Part shown: positions 5,698-13,184 of the stretch, one piece after another | Position numbering within the stretch: position 1 is the stretch's first letter | Layout of the letters: each line of letters opens with the position of its first letter | DNA from: a virus | DNA length: 59,507 nt | Direction: 5' to 3' (one strand) | IMG/VR virus record: IMGVR_UViG_3300022690_002018 | Span: 1 to 59,507 of that record | The notes under the pieces: model-generated | Databases searched by the model: none | Told to the model about the DNA's origin: nothing | What the model saw: only the letters and a program-made list of their open reading frames with translations | Program-made: the position numbers and the translations under genes

Positions 5698-5726
5698 TTT
5701 ACATCCTAAGCCAAAAGGGCTATACT
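5698..5726 (+). promoter_or_regulatory. Early promoter P2 (TTTACA-N17-TATACT)
   Basis: Second copy of the 5116 promoter, with identical hexamers and spacing and the same downstream TTAAGTGGGATAA leader. It begins eight bases after the stop codon of the 169-aa gene and reads into the small-gene operon 5764-7621. Confidence 0.75.
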
Positions 5727-5763
5727 TATTAAGTGGGATAAACAAAAACAAGGAGATAAAGAG

Positions 5764-5883
5764 ATGGAAAACCAAAGCGAAGAAACTAAAAAAAGATATG
5801 AATGGTTAATTGAATTTTACAAATTTAATGAAACAATGGTACTTGAACTTAAAAAGCTAAAGAAAGAAGGGTGGAAAGCCTAG
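5764..5883 (+). CDS. Small charged helical protein (39 aa)
   Basis: ATG at 5764 preceded by AAGGAGATAAAGAG. The peptide is a single highly charged helix (EETKKRYEWLIEFYKFNETM, then LKKLKKEGWKA). It stops at 5883, three bases before the ATG of the next gene. Function unknown; a good ribosome site and operon fit support it. Confidence 0.6.
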   Translation: MENQSEETKKRYEWLIEFYKFNETMVLELKKLKKEGWKA

Positions 5884-5885
5884 TA

Positions 5886-6275
5886 ATGACCATCAATAAA
5901 GTATTTATCAATATACCCTTAAAACGCAGACCCATCCCCACGTTACTCAGTACGGACATGTCGCCAGAGAAACTGTTACAAATCATTGATGAACTGTTTG
6001 TTATGGCCTGTTCACTGTTTAAGGTAATGAAGGAAGGGGATATCAACCAGTACTTAGATGAACTTTTCGTAAAAGAAAAGGTTCAGCCAGGGGAAATAGA
6101 AAAACTTCAAGACGTTGTTTATCGAGCCTATAATCTGATGGGGTGCGCACGTCGATGTGCAATGACCATTCCGCTTGATAAAAAAGAACTGTCTGTTTTT
6201 ATCAACATCGCTCGCCGTCAATTAAAACAACTGGCCAATCGATTAGATGAGCTGGAGGAAAACAATGAACCATGA
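5886..6275 (+). CDS. Hypothetical protein (129 aa)
   Basis: The ATG at 5886 is preferred over a GTG at 5871 because the AAGAAGG ribosome site lies upstream of it. Helical protein with a moderately hydrophobic middle (LLQIIDELFVMACSLFKVM) and a C-terminal helix (LKQLANRLDELEENNE). No family recognised. Confidence 0.65.
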   Translation: MTINKVFINIPLKRRPIPTLLSTDMSPEKLLQIIDELFVMACSLFKVMKEGDINQYLDELFVKEKVQPGEIEKLQDVVYRAYNLMGCARRCAMTIPLDKKELSVFINIARRQLKQLANRLDELEENNEP

Positions 6276-6396
6276 CTGGGAAAAACTTATTACAAAATCA
6301 CTGGGGAAGGGAATAGCTTTAATACTAAACACACTATTAGCAGCGATGAAATGGGTATGTATTGCTTACATTTTTAAATGGGTACTAGGGATATAA
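6265..6396 (+). CDS. Single-pass membrane protein (43 aa)
   Basis: ATG at 6265 overlaps the preceding stop region, with GGAGG six bases upstream. The sequence has one predicted membrane helix (IALILNTLLAAMKWVCIAYI). Small inner-membrane proteins of this type in phage early operons often alter host envelope function; here that is only inference. Confidence 0.6.
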   Translation: MNHDWEKLITKSLGKGIALILNTLLAAMKWVCIAYIFKWVLGI

Positions 6397-6407
6397 GGAG
6401 AAAGACC

Positions 6408-6614
6408 ATGGAATCTTTTAGTGAAGATTTTCAAACAATGTACGATGAAATAGACAGAGTAGTGGAAAAAATAGCACACAATTTTCTCTATAACTCAGGA
6501 GTTTCAGACGGACAGATAAATTACCTCTCACACATTATATGTAATCTAAAAGTAAACTGGACAGCACTTGAAAAATGCGTTGAAGATATATTAATTGAAC
6601 TTAAAAAGGAGTAA
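6408..6614 (+). CDS. Hypothetical protein (68 aa)
   Basis: ATG at 6408 follows AAGGAGAAAGACC. Acidic helical protein (MESFSEDFQTMYDEIDRVVE). No family recognised. Part of the small-gene operon. Confidence 0.6.
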   Translation: MESFSEDFQTMYDEIDRVVEKIAHNFLYNSGVSDGQINYLSHIICNLKVNWTALEKCVEDILIELKKE

Positions 6615-6618
6615 AACC

Positions 6619-6798
6619 ATGGAAACAGAAAAACTACATTATTATGTAATGACGAAAGAGTACACTATCTTAATGGACACCCACACACGCAATTACGATC
6701 AAGCGTTAGCCTATGCTAACCTCGTATTGCCAAACATTACTAAAGAAAACAACATACGCGACTACGTTATCGGAACGTGTCGGGAGATTACAGTATAG
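6619..6798 (+). CDS. Hypothetical protein (59 aa)
   Basis: ATG at 6619 follows AAAAAGGAGTAAAACC. Mixed alpha/beta composition (LHYYVMTKEYTILMDTHTRN). The stop codon overlaps the GTG start of the next gene (TAGTG). No family recognised. Confidence 0.6.
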   Translation: METEKLHYYVMTKEYTILMDTHTRNYDQALAYANLVLPNITKENNIRDYVIGTCREITV

Positions 6799-7178
6799 TG
6801 GACATAGATACCAGAGGGATTTTACAAAAACAATATGAACGTACTAAACCTGTAAGGGCATTTCAACTTCCCTGGGGATGCGAAAGAAAAGGAATAGACC
6901 AAGTATATGCCATTCTAAGAGATTTTGAAAAATGGGCGAGTCAGTGCGGTTTGTTGGGCGTTAACGCTTGTCCTTTTTCAGATAAAGAAACAGCGTATTG
7001 GTCCCTTGAGGAACACTTTAGAACTGAACTATACCAAATAGAAATAATTGTAAAAAAAGATTGTGAGCATACCGAAATGATTGCAAAACCTAACGATTGG
7101 GTAATATACGAATATAAAAAATGCTTTAGTGTTTTTACTGACGATGAATTTAAAAAACAGTATAAACAAAAAAGATGA
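6798..7178 (+). CDS. PGDYG-like (VEAFQ...GDWV) phage protein
   Basis: About 126 aa. It carries the hallmarks of a widespread phage family: an N-terminal strand with AFQLP (PVRAFQLPWG), a helix with a W-containing segment (FEKWASQCGL), the late turn NDWVIYEYKKCFSVFTDDEF and a terminal KKQYKQK. At least five more relatives are in this genome (10283, 11251, 11962, 27437, 28909). Molecular function of the family is unknown. The GTG at 6798 is chosen over the GTG at 6777 because it overlaps the upstream stop. Confidence 0.7.
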   Translation: MDIDTRGILQKQYERTKPVRAFQLPWGCERKGIDQVYAILRDFEKWASQCGLLGVNACPFSDKETAYWSLEEHFRTELYQIEIIVKKDCEHTEMIAKPNDWVIYEYKKCFSVFTDDEFKKQYKQKR

Positions 7179-7225
7179 AAAAGTCCCCTGGCGAACAATA
7201 TTAGATGAACCAGAAAGAGAACACC

Positions 7226-7621
7226 ATGAATGAAGACAATGACACGTTAACACAAGCAACTCATGATATTTTAGAAAACAGGACAGAAGCATGGGAGGTT
7301 TACGAAGGGCATCCCTACGATGTCGTTTTGAAAGCATTTGCATGCCTTTTTGAAGAACTGGAAAAACGGTTAAAAAGAGTTGAAGGTAGTATGAAAAAAA
7401 AACCACTCGTTCACTGGTCCTTAGAAGTGTCCCCTGTGCTGGACCGGCGAATAGATGAGATAGCAGAAGAATCAAACTCTACTAAGGAAAAAGTATTACA
7501 GAGAGCAATGATTTTGATAGATGTTGCCATGCAGGAACAGGAAAAGGGGAACCATTTGGCCATCGTGGACAAAGACGGCAAAATACTAAAAGACATTGTG
7601 GGCTTATGCGATGGCGATTAA
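7226..7621 (+). CDS. Protein with C-terminal ribbon-helix-helix-like domain
   Basis: The C-terminal part (WSLEVSPVLDRRIDEIAEES, then STKEKVLQRAMILIDVAMQE) has the strand-helix-turn-helix layout of ribbon-helix-helix regulators. It is followed by GNHLAIVDKDGKILKDIVGL, as in related phage proteins. The N-terminal half is helical and may give dimer or partner contacts. Very similar C-terminal ends occur at 7618-8331 and 28506-28733. The ATG at 7226 is preferred, with AAGAGA upstream. It overlaps the convergent gene at 7618 by four bases. Confidence 0.65.
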   Translation: MNEDNDTLTQATHDILENRTEAWEVYEGHPYDVVLKAFACLFEELEKRLKRVEGSMKKKPLVHWSLEVSPVLDRRIDEIAEESNSTKEKVLQRAMILIDVAMQEQEKGNHLAIVDKDGKILKDIVGLCDGD

Positions 7622-8331
7622 CCTAACCCTGGAATAATTAATCTTTCCGTTATCCCCGCTTTCGTGCGAATATAAAGCTCCTCACCGTTAGCCAATCGAT
7701 CCATTAAAGAAACCGTAATGGAAAGTGCAGCACTCACTGCCTCCGCTTTATTGGCACAATGGAATTTTTCTTGTAGCTTTTCTGCATTTGTAATATCTCT
7801 TTCAGTTAACCCCATTGAGACTAACTTGCCACTCTTGGGTTTGCTGTTATCGAGAGGAGGGCTAACCTTCAAACAAGCGGCACATAGAGGATCGGCAACA
7901 CACTCTGGTATCTGCGGGTCAAGCGTTTGGCATTTACTGCAAATTCGCGCACTCCGCAGATCAGGGTTCTCGTAGATATTACCCATTACATATATATCTT
8001 TCTTATCATAATCAACAAGGGGTTTTCCCACTGGATAACCAGGAGAATTGATACATAATCTAAGGCTCGAATTATAAGCATTGTAGGAAACAAAACTTTG
8101 TTCGGCGTAGGAGGCTCCTTGATAATTAAATTTAAAAAACTTCTGTACCCTGTCACTGGTAGCGAGAATAAACACAATATCACCTTCCCACATTTCTTTG
8201 TCATCAGCATCAAACACGTTAGTGCTAGCCATGTAATTACAGTCCTGAGGATACCCGGGGTTACCCGTGATATATTCCATCTTTTGTGGAATGGGATGCC
8301 AACATCGCCATTTCAGAGTGTCAATCAGCAT
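7618..8331 (-). CDS. YopX-family protein with zinc ribbon and ribbon-helix-helix tail
   Basis: 237 aa. Residues 1 to about 128 are a YopX domain: a WRCWHPIPQKMEY start, DADDKEMWEGDIV, and the family end VMGNIYENPDL. Next comes a four-cysteine ribbon (CSKC ... CAAC, about 131-155), then a RHH-like tail (ITNAEKLQEKFHCANKAEAV) ending in TERLIIPGLG. The N-terminus is almost identical to that of the 10283-11029 product but the C-terminal domain differs. YopX proteins are common phage and conjugative-element proteins of unknown function. The IS at 8353 lies 21 bases upstream of its start. Confidence 0.8.
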   Translation of the reverse strand: MLIDTLKWRCWHPIPQKMEYITGNPGYPQDCNYMASTNVFDADDKEMWEGDIVFILATSDRVQKFFKFNYQGASYAEQSFVSYNAYNSSLRLCINSPGYPVGKPLVDYDKKDIYVMGNIYENPDLRSARICSKCQTLDPQIPECVADPLCAACLKVSPPLDNSKPKSGKLVSMGLTERDITNAEKLQEKFHCANKAEAVSAALSITVSLMDRLANGEELYIRTKAGITERLIIPGLG

Positions 8332-8400
8332 TGTCTAGTACCTCTTTTTTTAGGGACTTATATACCTGCCTAGCCACAAAAAGCTTGACTAATTTTTACT

Positions 8401-9273
8401 CTATTTATTTTTAATAGTTTTCGGTTTTACAGGTGCATTTAATTGTAATATTTTATTCAGATACGGTAAGGCTTTTTTATCTCGTTTTGTAAAATATTTT
8501 GTCGATCTCTCAGGCATCCATATCTTAGCTACATGTTCTCTAAAAGCATGTAAATATTTTGCAGGATACATCTTAGCTTCTACTTCTCTTCCATCTTCAT
8601 ATTTATGCCAATAAGTAGGCATTTCGTCAGTATTAACGCCCTGATCCCTTAACCACTGCGCAAATATTAATCCTTGAGATATATCAGGAACCATATTACT
8701 AGGGAGGGTATACCCTTGTTGCTCTAAAGGAGCAATTAATACTAAAGTCATTTCTTGTAAGACAGAAAAATGATCTGCTGGGATGCGTCTCATATTTAGC
8801 ATATATCGTTTTAAATGGTATGGTAGCTCACTTTTTGGTGTTTTCCCCGAAAGCCAATCAAATACCCATTTAGAAACAGCTACAGCAAATTTTGGAGAGG
8901 CCCATTGTCCAAGATTCATAGCTACTTGGGGATGAACCCATGTTCCTTGAAGATTTGGTACTCCACCCTTAATAACATGAACTAATCCCGAAACGCGTAT
9001 ACGCGTTTCGGAAGATAGTTCCTCTAAAAACGCCTTTGTTGCAGGAAGTCTATACCAATTGTTGAACACCCTATTGCACGCTCTACACATAGCCGTAGCA
9101 TTTACATAGCCATCCTGAATTCTTTGGTAGATTATCTCACCTTCTTCTATGTGCTTAATAAGCGGGAATTCTAATTCTTGTTGCATATCTTCTTTCTCTA
9201 TAGGAGATACGACAGCTTTTGTCAATTCTTCTAAGCTAGCCTTTATTGGTTTTATGGTTCTATCTTTAGCCAT
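8401..9273 (-). CDS. KilA-N domain protein (IS passenger gene)
   Basis: 290 aa. Residues about 45-145 match KilA-N: DGYVNATAMCRACNRVFNNW, then KAFLEEL, GTWVHPQVAMNLGQWASPKF and VSKWVFDWLSG. KilA-N is a DNA-binding domain common in phage and large DNA virus regulators. The C-terminal half is unassigned and ends in a basic tail (KPKTIKNK). The gene overlaps the transposase stop by eight bases, implying translational coupling, and lies wholly between the IS ends. It may regulate transposition or be cargo that benefits the element. A 24-bp perfect palindrome lies in its coding sequence at 8988-9011. Confidence 0.9.
   Translation of the reverse strand: MAKDRTIKPIKASLEELTKAVVSPIEKEDMQQELEFPLIKHIEEGEIIYQRIQDGYVNATAMCRACNRVFNNWYRLPATKAFLEELSSETRIRVSGLVHVIKGGVPNLQGTWVHPQVAMNLGQWASPKFAVAVSKWVFDWLSGKTPKSELPYHLKRYMLNMRRIPADHFSVLQEMTLVLIAPLEQQGYTLPSNMVPDISQGLIFAQWLRDQGVNTDEMPTYWHKYEDGREVEAKMYPAKYLHAFREHVAKIWMPERSTKYFTKRDKKALPYLNKILQLNAPVKPKTIKNK
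8988..9011. repeat. 24-bp perfect palindrome inside the KilA-N gene
   Basis: Half-site CCGAAACGCGTA followed by its exact reverse complement. It encodes SSETRIRVSG in the loop after the KilA-N recognition region. A perfect palindrome of this length is unlikely by chance in coding DNA; it could be a binding site for the passenger protein itself. Confidence 0.75.
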
Positions 9274-10192
9274 TGATTAACTCTTTATAACTGAGATACT
9301 TATTGTCCATTCTTTTAACAGTTGAACTGATAAAATCCATGGTGTTAAGGTGAGCGGTATTATGCCGAAAAGAGAACTCATTTACATAACGATGTAGATG
9401 TTTTTCGCTCATGTGGTGATATATTCCGCAATACCCTCTTTTCAACAACGCCCAAAAGCTTTCGATACCGTTAATGTGTGCTTGATCCCTAACATACTCA
9501 CCTACTGAATGGTTTACTGTTTTGTGTTGGTAGCTATTCATTCCTTTATAGGAAGCAAATTCATCGGTTACAACCGTTGATCCAGCTTTCACATTCGCAT
9601 AGATAAAACCTTGTAATGTTTTTGCCGTTGTATCCTTAATAGGTTTTGCTATTACTGTTCCGTGTTCGTCTAACATTCCAATAACGGGTATTTTCCCTAC
9701 AGGGCCACGGCCTTGATTTAGTTTTTTATCAGCATGCTTGTTCTTTTCTTTACCACCTACGTAAGTTTCATCAACTTGAACATTCGAGCCAGTATCTCCG
9801 CCATTGTTCTTACTGTTGACCCACATTTCACGGATACGTTGAGCTAAAAACCACGCTGATTTTTGAGTAATTCCTAATTCTCTGGCCATTTGTGTGGAGG
9901 GAATGCCCTTGCGAGCTGTTGTCATCATATAGATAGCCATCAACCATTTATGAAGTGGCAATTTAGACGCTTCGAGTATGGTTCCCGTACGCACGCTGAA
10001 ATGCTTTCTACACGTTTTACAACGATAAGCCATTGGTTTATGGTCTTTGCACTCTGATATATGGACGCTTCCACAATGGCCACAAATGGGATTGCTATTC
10101 CAAAGTTTTTGTTCAAAATATAGCCGAGCTGCATTTTCATTAGGGAATTGTTGAAAGAATTTGTATAGACTAATGGTTTCCGGTTTTGGCAT
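9266..10192 (-). CDS. IS1595-family (ISXO2-like) DDE transposase
   Basis: 308 aa, intact. The N-terminal zinc ribbon has cysteines 37, 40, 58 and 61 (CGHC, CKTC). It is followed by a HTH-like region (STQMARELGITQKSAWFLAQ). The catalytic core has D141 (QVDETYVGGKEK), D210 (TVVTDEFASY) and E244 (NGIESFWALLKRG), with the IS1595 signature YVGGK. Full length and all catalytic residues are present, so the element is probably active. The stop overlaps the KilA-N start. Confidence 0.95.
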   Translation of the reverse strand: MPKPETISLYKFFQQFPNENAARLYFEQKLWNSNPICGHCGSVHISECKDHKPMAYRCKTCRKHFSVRTGTILEASKLPLHKWLMAIYMMTTARKGIPSTQMARELGITQKSAWFLAQRIREMWVNSKNNGGDTGSNVQVDETYVGGKEKNKHADKKLNQGRGPVGKIPVIGMLDEHGTVIAKPIKDTTAKTLQGFIYANVKAGSTVVTDEFASYKGMNSYQHKTVNHSVGEYVRDQAHINGIESFWALLKRGYCGIYHHMSEKHLHRYVNEFSFRHNTAHLNTMDFISSTVKRMDNKYLSYKELING

Positions 10193-10282
10193 GTTACTTC
10201 CTTTTGCTATAGAAGTATATTAGCCAATTTTTCAGAATTAGTCAAGCTTTTTGTGGCTAGGCAGGTATATAAGTCCCTTTTT

Positions 10283-11029
10283 TTAATCGTCTACTTCATC
10301 CGCCACACGCCAACTGTGGCCCTCTCGAATAACCCATTGGCCTATGCGCACTTTTAAGCACTCCACTCGTTGTAGATTTCTAGGAGTCCAGATAAAGTTA
10401 CAATACCCATCGTAGTATGAACTGTAAGACCACGTACCCTCGTCAAAGGTTCCGTTCAGCTTTGCTAATTCCTGCATAGTACTTATATCAAAGTCATTTC
10501 TCGTTGGAATCTGAAATGCTTTAGTAGCATCGCCTTTGAGTTTGCTGTTAATTTCTTTCAGACACTCAGCGCAAAGAAAAGCAGTCAGTGTGTACGCAAT
10601 TGGAATCTTTGGATTAAGGGTGTGACACTGAGTGCAAATCGTCACAGTAAGTAGGTCGGGATGCTCATAGATGTTGCCGACCACGTGTCGCTGTTCTTTA
10701 TCAAAACAAACAAGGTCTTCCCCTTCTGAATCTTTAGGAGTATTGAACCATATTCTAATGCTCGTATGATTGGGATCGTAAGAGATTGAACCTCGACGAC
10801 AATAGCATTTTCCTTCATAATTGAATTTAAGATGGTCCACAGTTCTATCGGTAGTAAGAATAAAAACAATATCACTTTCCCATATCTCTTTATCATTGGC
10901 ATCAAACAAACCCGTGTTGGCCATGTAAGGGACATCCTCCTGCTTATAAGCCGTGCCCCACCCCAATGTATATTCCATCTTTTGTGGAATGGGATGCCAA
11001 CATCGCCATTTCAGAGTGTCAATCAGCAT
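10283..11029 (-). CDS. YopX-family protein with zinc ribbon and PGDYG-like tail
   Basis: 248 aa. The YopX domain (about 1-130, ending VVGNIYEHPDL) and the following ribbon (CTQC ... CAEC) are paralogous to the 7618 product; the first 18 residues are identical. The C-terminal part differs: AFQIPTRNDFDI at about residue 175 and a late GQWVIREG segment make it a member of the PGDYG-like family. The stop codon lies in the IS target duplication. It overlaps the upstream gene by 11 bases. Confidence 0.78.
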   Translation of the reverse strand: MLIDTLKWRCWHPIPQKMEYTLGWGTAYKQEDVPYMANTGLFDANDKEIWESDIVFILTTDRTVDHLKFNYEGKCYCRRGSISYDPNHTSIRIWFNTPKDSEGEDLVCFDKEQRHVVGNIYEHPDLLTVTICTQCHTLNPKIPIAYTLTAFLCAECLKEINSKLKGDATKAFQIPTRNDFDISTMQELAKLNGTFDEGTWSYSSYYDGYCNFIWTPRNLQRVECLKVRIGQWVIREGHSWRVADEVDD

Positions 11030-11270
11030 TGTCTAGTACCTCTCTACACACTTCTTCATGCGATATTGTTTTCTGGGGATGTTTTTCCATTTCTTCGAGT
11101 GCTTTGTCTGCCTGTCTTATATCGTCTATATCCTCGAAACCATCCATTAATTCAAAAAAGTTAGTAATCACATGCTGAGCAAATTCGCTTTCGGATATTT
11201 TATAATGATTGCATATTTTTTGTAAGTCTTCTTCGTCTTCCTCAGAAAGTTCAATCGTTAAGGTCTTCAT
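11019..11270 (-). CDS. RelB/CopG-type ribbon-helix-helix antitoxin-like protein
   Basis: From the ATG at 11270 the protein reads MKTLTIELSEEDEEDLQKIC, a classic RHH beta-strand and first helix. Then follow ISESEFAQHVITNFFELMDG and a C-terminal segment DIRQADKALEEMEKHPQKTI with SHEEVCREVL, the layout of RelB/StbD-type antitoxins. Such proteins repress their own operon and bind a RelE-like toxin. The next gene downstream is a YopX protein, not a toxin, so this is a solo antitoxin or a recruited regulator. Confidence 0.72.
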   Translation of the reverse strand: MKTLTIELSEEDEEDLQKICNHYKISESEFAQHVITNFFELMDGFEDIDDIRQADKALEEMEKHPQKTISHEEVCREVLDNAD

Positions 11271-11526
11271 CCTTTTTCTCCTTTTTAATAAGTTCATAGT
11301 TTTTTCTAAAAACCTCATCAGCTATAATAGAAACTGTTCCATTATCAAGGATCATCCACTCGGATACCTCAACAAGACCGTCCGATAAAAATATGTGCCA
11401 TTCGTCTATCTCAAATTTTTTAAGATTACTATCCAGTGCCCATTTAAGGAAAAGTGTTGCCTCTCCTTTGGTTCTTTCCTTTGCTTGAAAAGCATTTATG
11501 ATGTGTTTATAGCGGTATTGAGACAT
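11251..11526 (-). CDS. PGDYG-like family protein (91 aa)
   Basis: Starts MSQYRYKHIINAFQAKERTK. It has the family AFQ strand, the helix with W (FLKWALDSNL), and a late WMILDNGTVSIIADEVFRKN segment in place of the usual PGDWV. It overlaps the following RHH gene by 20 bases. Function unknown. Confidence 0.6.
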   Translation of the reverse strand: MSQYRYKHIINAFQAKERTKGEATLFLKWALDSNLKKFEIDEWHIFLSDGLVEVSEWMILDNGTVSIIADEVFRKNYELIKKEKKDEDLND

Positions 11527-11527
11527 A

Positions 11528-11692
11528 TTATTTATTCCTCTTATCTATGTCGTCCGGTAAATTGTATTTTTCTTTAATCATATCAACGAGAAACTGTCTT
11601 ACTATTTCAGGGTCCATTTTCTTCAAGACTGTTTTTAATGGTTTTGATAAAGTAAGCATGATCGGATTATCAATATCACTTTCAATCGTCAT
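11528..11692 (-). CDS. Hypothetical protein (54 aa)
   Basis: The ATG at 11692 follows AAAGGACAATAAT. Short protein with MLTLSKPLKTVLKKMDPEIV and VRQFLVDMIKEKYNLP helices; the layout resembles a minimal RHH-type or antitoxin fragment but cannot be assigned. It lies between a basic RHH protein gene and a PGDYG-like gene. Confidence 0.5.
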   Translation of the reverse strand: MTIESDIDNPIMLTLSKPLKTVLKKMDPEIVRQFLVDMIKEKYNLPDDIDKRNK

Positions 11693-11693
11693 A

Positions 11694-12002
11694 TTATTGT
11701 CCTTTCTTTTCATATTTTGAAAGGATGGTTTTAATCCCTTCCTGCACATAATGCCCCATGGGTACGTTCGTCTTTTTAGATAAGCGTTTGAGTCGTTTTT
11801 TAAGCGACTCAGGAACTCTTATCGTAAGTTTTGATACAGTACCCATAGCTTTTTTCTTAGTGACTACTTCCTTAGCAGCTGCTTCTTCTTTAAGGACTGC
11901 CTTTACCGCTTTAACGGCCTGTCTGCGTGTTACCTTACCCACTCTAGGCGGTCGAAGGATTTTAGTTGCTCTCTCCGTTGTTTTCTTCTTCTTGGTATTC
12001 AT
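11694..12002 (-). CDS. Ribbon-helix-helix DNA-binding protein with basic N-terminal tail
   Basis: 102 aa from the ATG at 12002, with AAGGAG eight bases upstream. The N-terminal half is a long lysine- and arginine-rich tail (MNTKKKKTTERATK, then VKAVKAVLKEEAAAKE). The C-terminal half is a CopG-type RHH domain: SKLTIRVPESLKKRLKRLSK followed by NVPMGHYVQEGIKTIL. A basic tail plus RHH suggests a chromatin-like or strong non-specific DNA binder. The gene start lies inside the end of the upstream gene (41-base overlap). Confidence 0.72.
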   Translation of the reverse strand: MNTKKKKTTERATKILRPPRVGKVTRRQAVKAVKAVLKEEAAAKEVVTKKKAMGTVSKLTIRVPESLKKRLKRLSKKTNVPMGHYVQEGIKTILSKYEKKGQ

Positions 12003-12480
12003 AGTTATTCTCCTTTTTAAGATGTAGTATATTAATAATTTCACTCTGTAAAATATCCAGTATAAAATGCAATAATGACATTCCCTTTTTGTCAGCGGCT
12101 TTTTCTAAGAAAAATTTAAACTTCGTATTCATCTCTACAGATAACTTTTCAATTTCAATAAGCTGAGGTGTGGCATCTGAAAAACTGATTCGGTGCATTG
12201 GGTGGCAATCCAGCTTATAATCTTCTCGGTAAACTTTCTGAAAATAAGTATGTGTCATTTTTTTAAAATGTGTAAGAAGGTCTCCGTATTCCATTTCCTG
12301 TTTATACGCTACAATCCAATCTCCAGGGAAAACCTTAACAGTCCCTTCTATAACAACGTTGGTAAGATTTACTTCAAAACCTTCTAGGCCCACCTTTTGT
12401 GCCCATTCTATAAAGGGTACGAGATCAAAATTATCTTCCGGTGGAATTTGAAACGCTTCAACAACTTCTATATATTTCAT
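11962..12480 (-). CDS. PGDYG-like protein with C-terminal helical extension
   Basis: 172 aa. Residues 1 to about 90 are a well-kept PGDYG-like domain: MKYIEVVEAFQIPPEDNFDL, FIEWAQKVGLEGF, then VFPGDWIVAYKQE and a terminal YFQKVYRED. The extension (LIEIEKLSVEMNTKFKFFLE and MSLLHFILDILQSEI) looks RHH-like or coiled. This is the clearest PGDW motif among the paralogues. The stop lies inside the next gene. Confidence 0.72.
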   Translation of the reverse strand: MKYIEVVEAFQIPPEDNFDLVPFIEWAQKVGLEGFEVNLTNVVIEGTVKVFPGDWIVAYKQEMEYGDLLTHFKKMTHTYFQKVYREDYKLDCHPMHRISFSDATPQLIEIEKLSVEMNTKFKFFLEKAADKKGMSLLHFILDILQSEIINILHLKKENNYEYQEEENNGESN

Positions 12481-12665
12481 TCATCCTCCAACAATCCCGC
12501 CACTTTAGCCTTGGGGTAATTTTCATATTCATCAATGTAATTATTAATAACTTCCAATATACATTCTTTATAATTTAACCCCTTAAGCTGACCACTATAC
12601 TTATCTGCAATTAATTTTATTCTCTTTAAAAGCAGTAAAGGAATGGGTATATTAACATCGGGCAT
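12477..12665 (-). CDS. Small RHH-like protein (62 aa)
   Basis: MPDVNIPIPLLLLKRIKLIADKY-type start (strand then helix) and a second helix (YKECILEVINNYIDEYENYP) fit a minimal ribbon-helix-helix domain. It overlaps both neighbours by one to four bases, typical of a tightly packed operon. DNA binding is plausible but unproven. Confidence 0.5.
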   Translation of the reverse strand: MPDVNIPIPLLLLKRIKLIADKYSGQLKGLNYKECILEVINNYIDEYENYPKAKVAGLLEDE

Positions 12666-13162
12666 TACTCATCGCCCTCACCTTCATTTTTTTCTTTCGC
12701 TAATAATACTGTTCTTACTACGGGTTTGTCGGCTCTATCCGGTTCGTCCTCTTTCTCTCCCTCCTCGTCTTCAAGAAGTGAACGTTTATACGTATTAAAA
12801 TCATCTAACGGTTCAAAAAAATCATACAATTCATCGATTCCGTTACTCAAAATAGTGAACATCAATTCAGGAACCGTCAAATTCATTTTACGAGCTCGCG
12901 TTTCTAAGTGCTGTGCAAGATTATTATTATAAGGAATTTCTGTTATTAGTATTCCACAAATAGTTAATGTGCGTTTTAATTCCTCTTTTTCTAGTATTTT
13001 TTCAAGTTTTTCAGTTAATGTTTCGATTGAATCGCTGTCGGTAGCACATTCCTCTTTTTTAATATGAAGGTCCGAGTAACAAACAATTTGATCCGGCTCT
13101 TTTTTTTCACCTAGATTTGATAGTTTAGCTGCCCGTAAGGGGGTTTTTTCTATTTCATTCAT
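12665..13162 (-). CDS. Hypothetical acidic protein (165 aa)
   Basis: Acidic N-terminal half with a coiled segment (SIETLTEKLEKILEKEELKR). The middle has LTICGILITEIPYNNNLAQH followed by LETRARKMNLTVPELMFTIL, which resembles an RHH helix pair. The C-terminus is low-complexity acidic (EDEEGEKEDEPD). Start MNEIEKTPLRA at 13162. No family assigned. Confidence 0.55.
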   Translation of the reverse strand: MNEIEKTPLRAAKLSNLGEKKEPDQIVCYSDLHIKKEECATDSDSIETLTEKLEKILEKEELKRTLTICGILITEIPYNNNLAQHLETRARKMNLTVPELMFTILSNGIDELYDFFEPLDDFNTYKRSLLEDEEGEKEDEPDRADKPVVRTVLLAKEKNEGEGDE

Positions 13163-13184
13163 TCTATATTACTCCCGTAATGCT

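Larger units (their letters stand above)
8345..10285 (-). mobile_element. Complete IS1595-family insertion sequence with KilA-N passenger
   Basis: Ends are perfect 42-bp inverted repeats (8353-8394 and 10236-10277, outer end GGGACTTATA). They are flanked by an 8-bp target duplication TTTTTTTA (8345-8352 and 10278-10285), the duplication length typical of IS1595. It contains a zinc-ribbon DDE transposase (9266-10192) and a KilA-N gene (8401-9273) that overlap by eight bases and share orientation. The insertion lies between two YopX paralogues and keeps the stop codon of the upstream one, so no gene appears broken. Perfect ends and duplication imply a recent arrival. Confidence 0.93.

Noticed and set aside
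7029-7475. 148-codon minus-strand ORF rich in phenylalanine and leucine
   Set aside because: Antisense to two plausible plus-strand genes with operon spacing; composition is typical of a reverse frame in AT-rich DNA.
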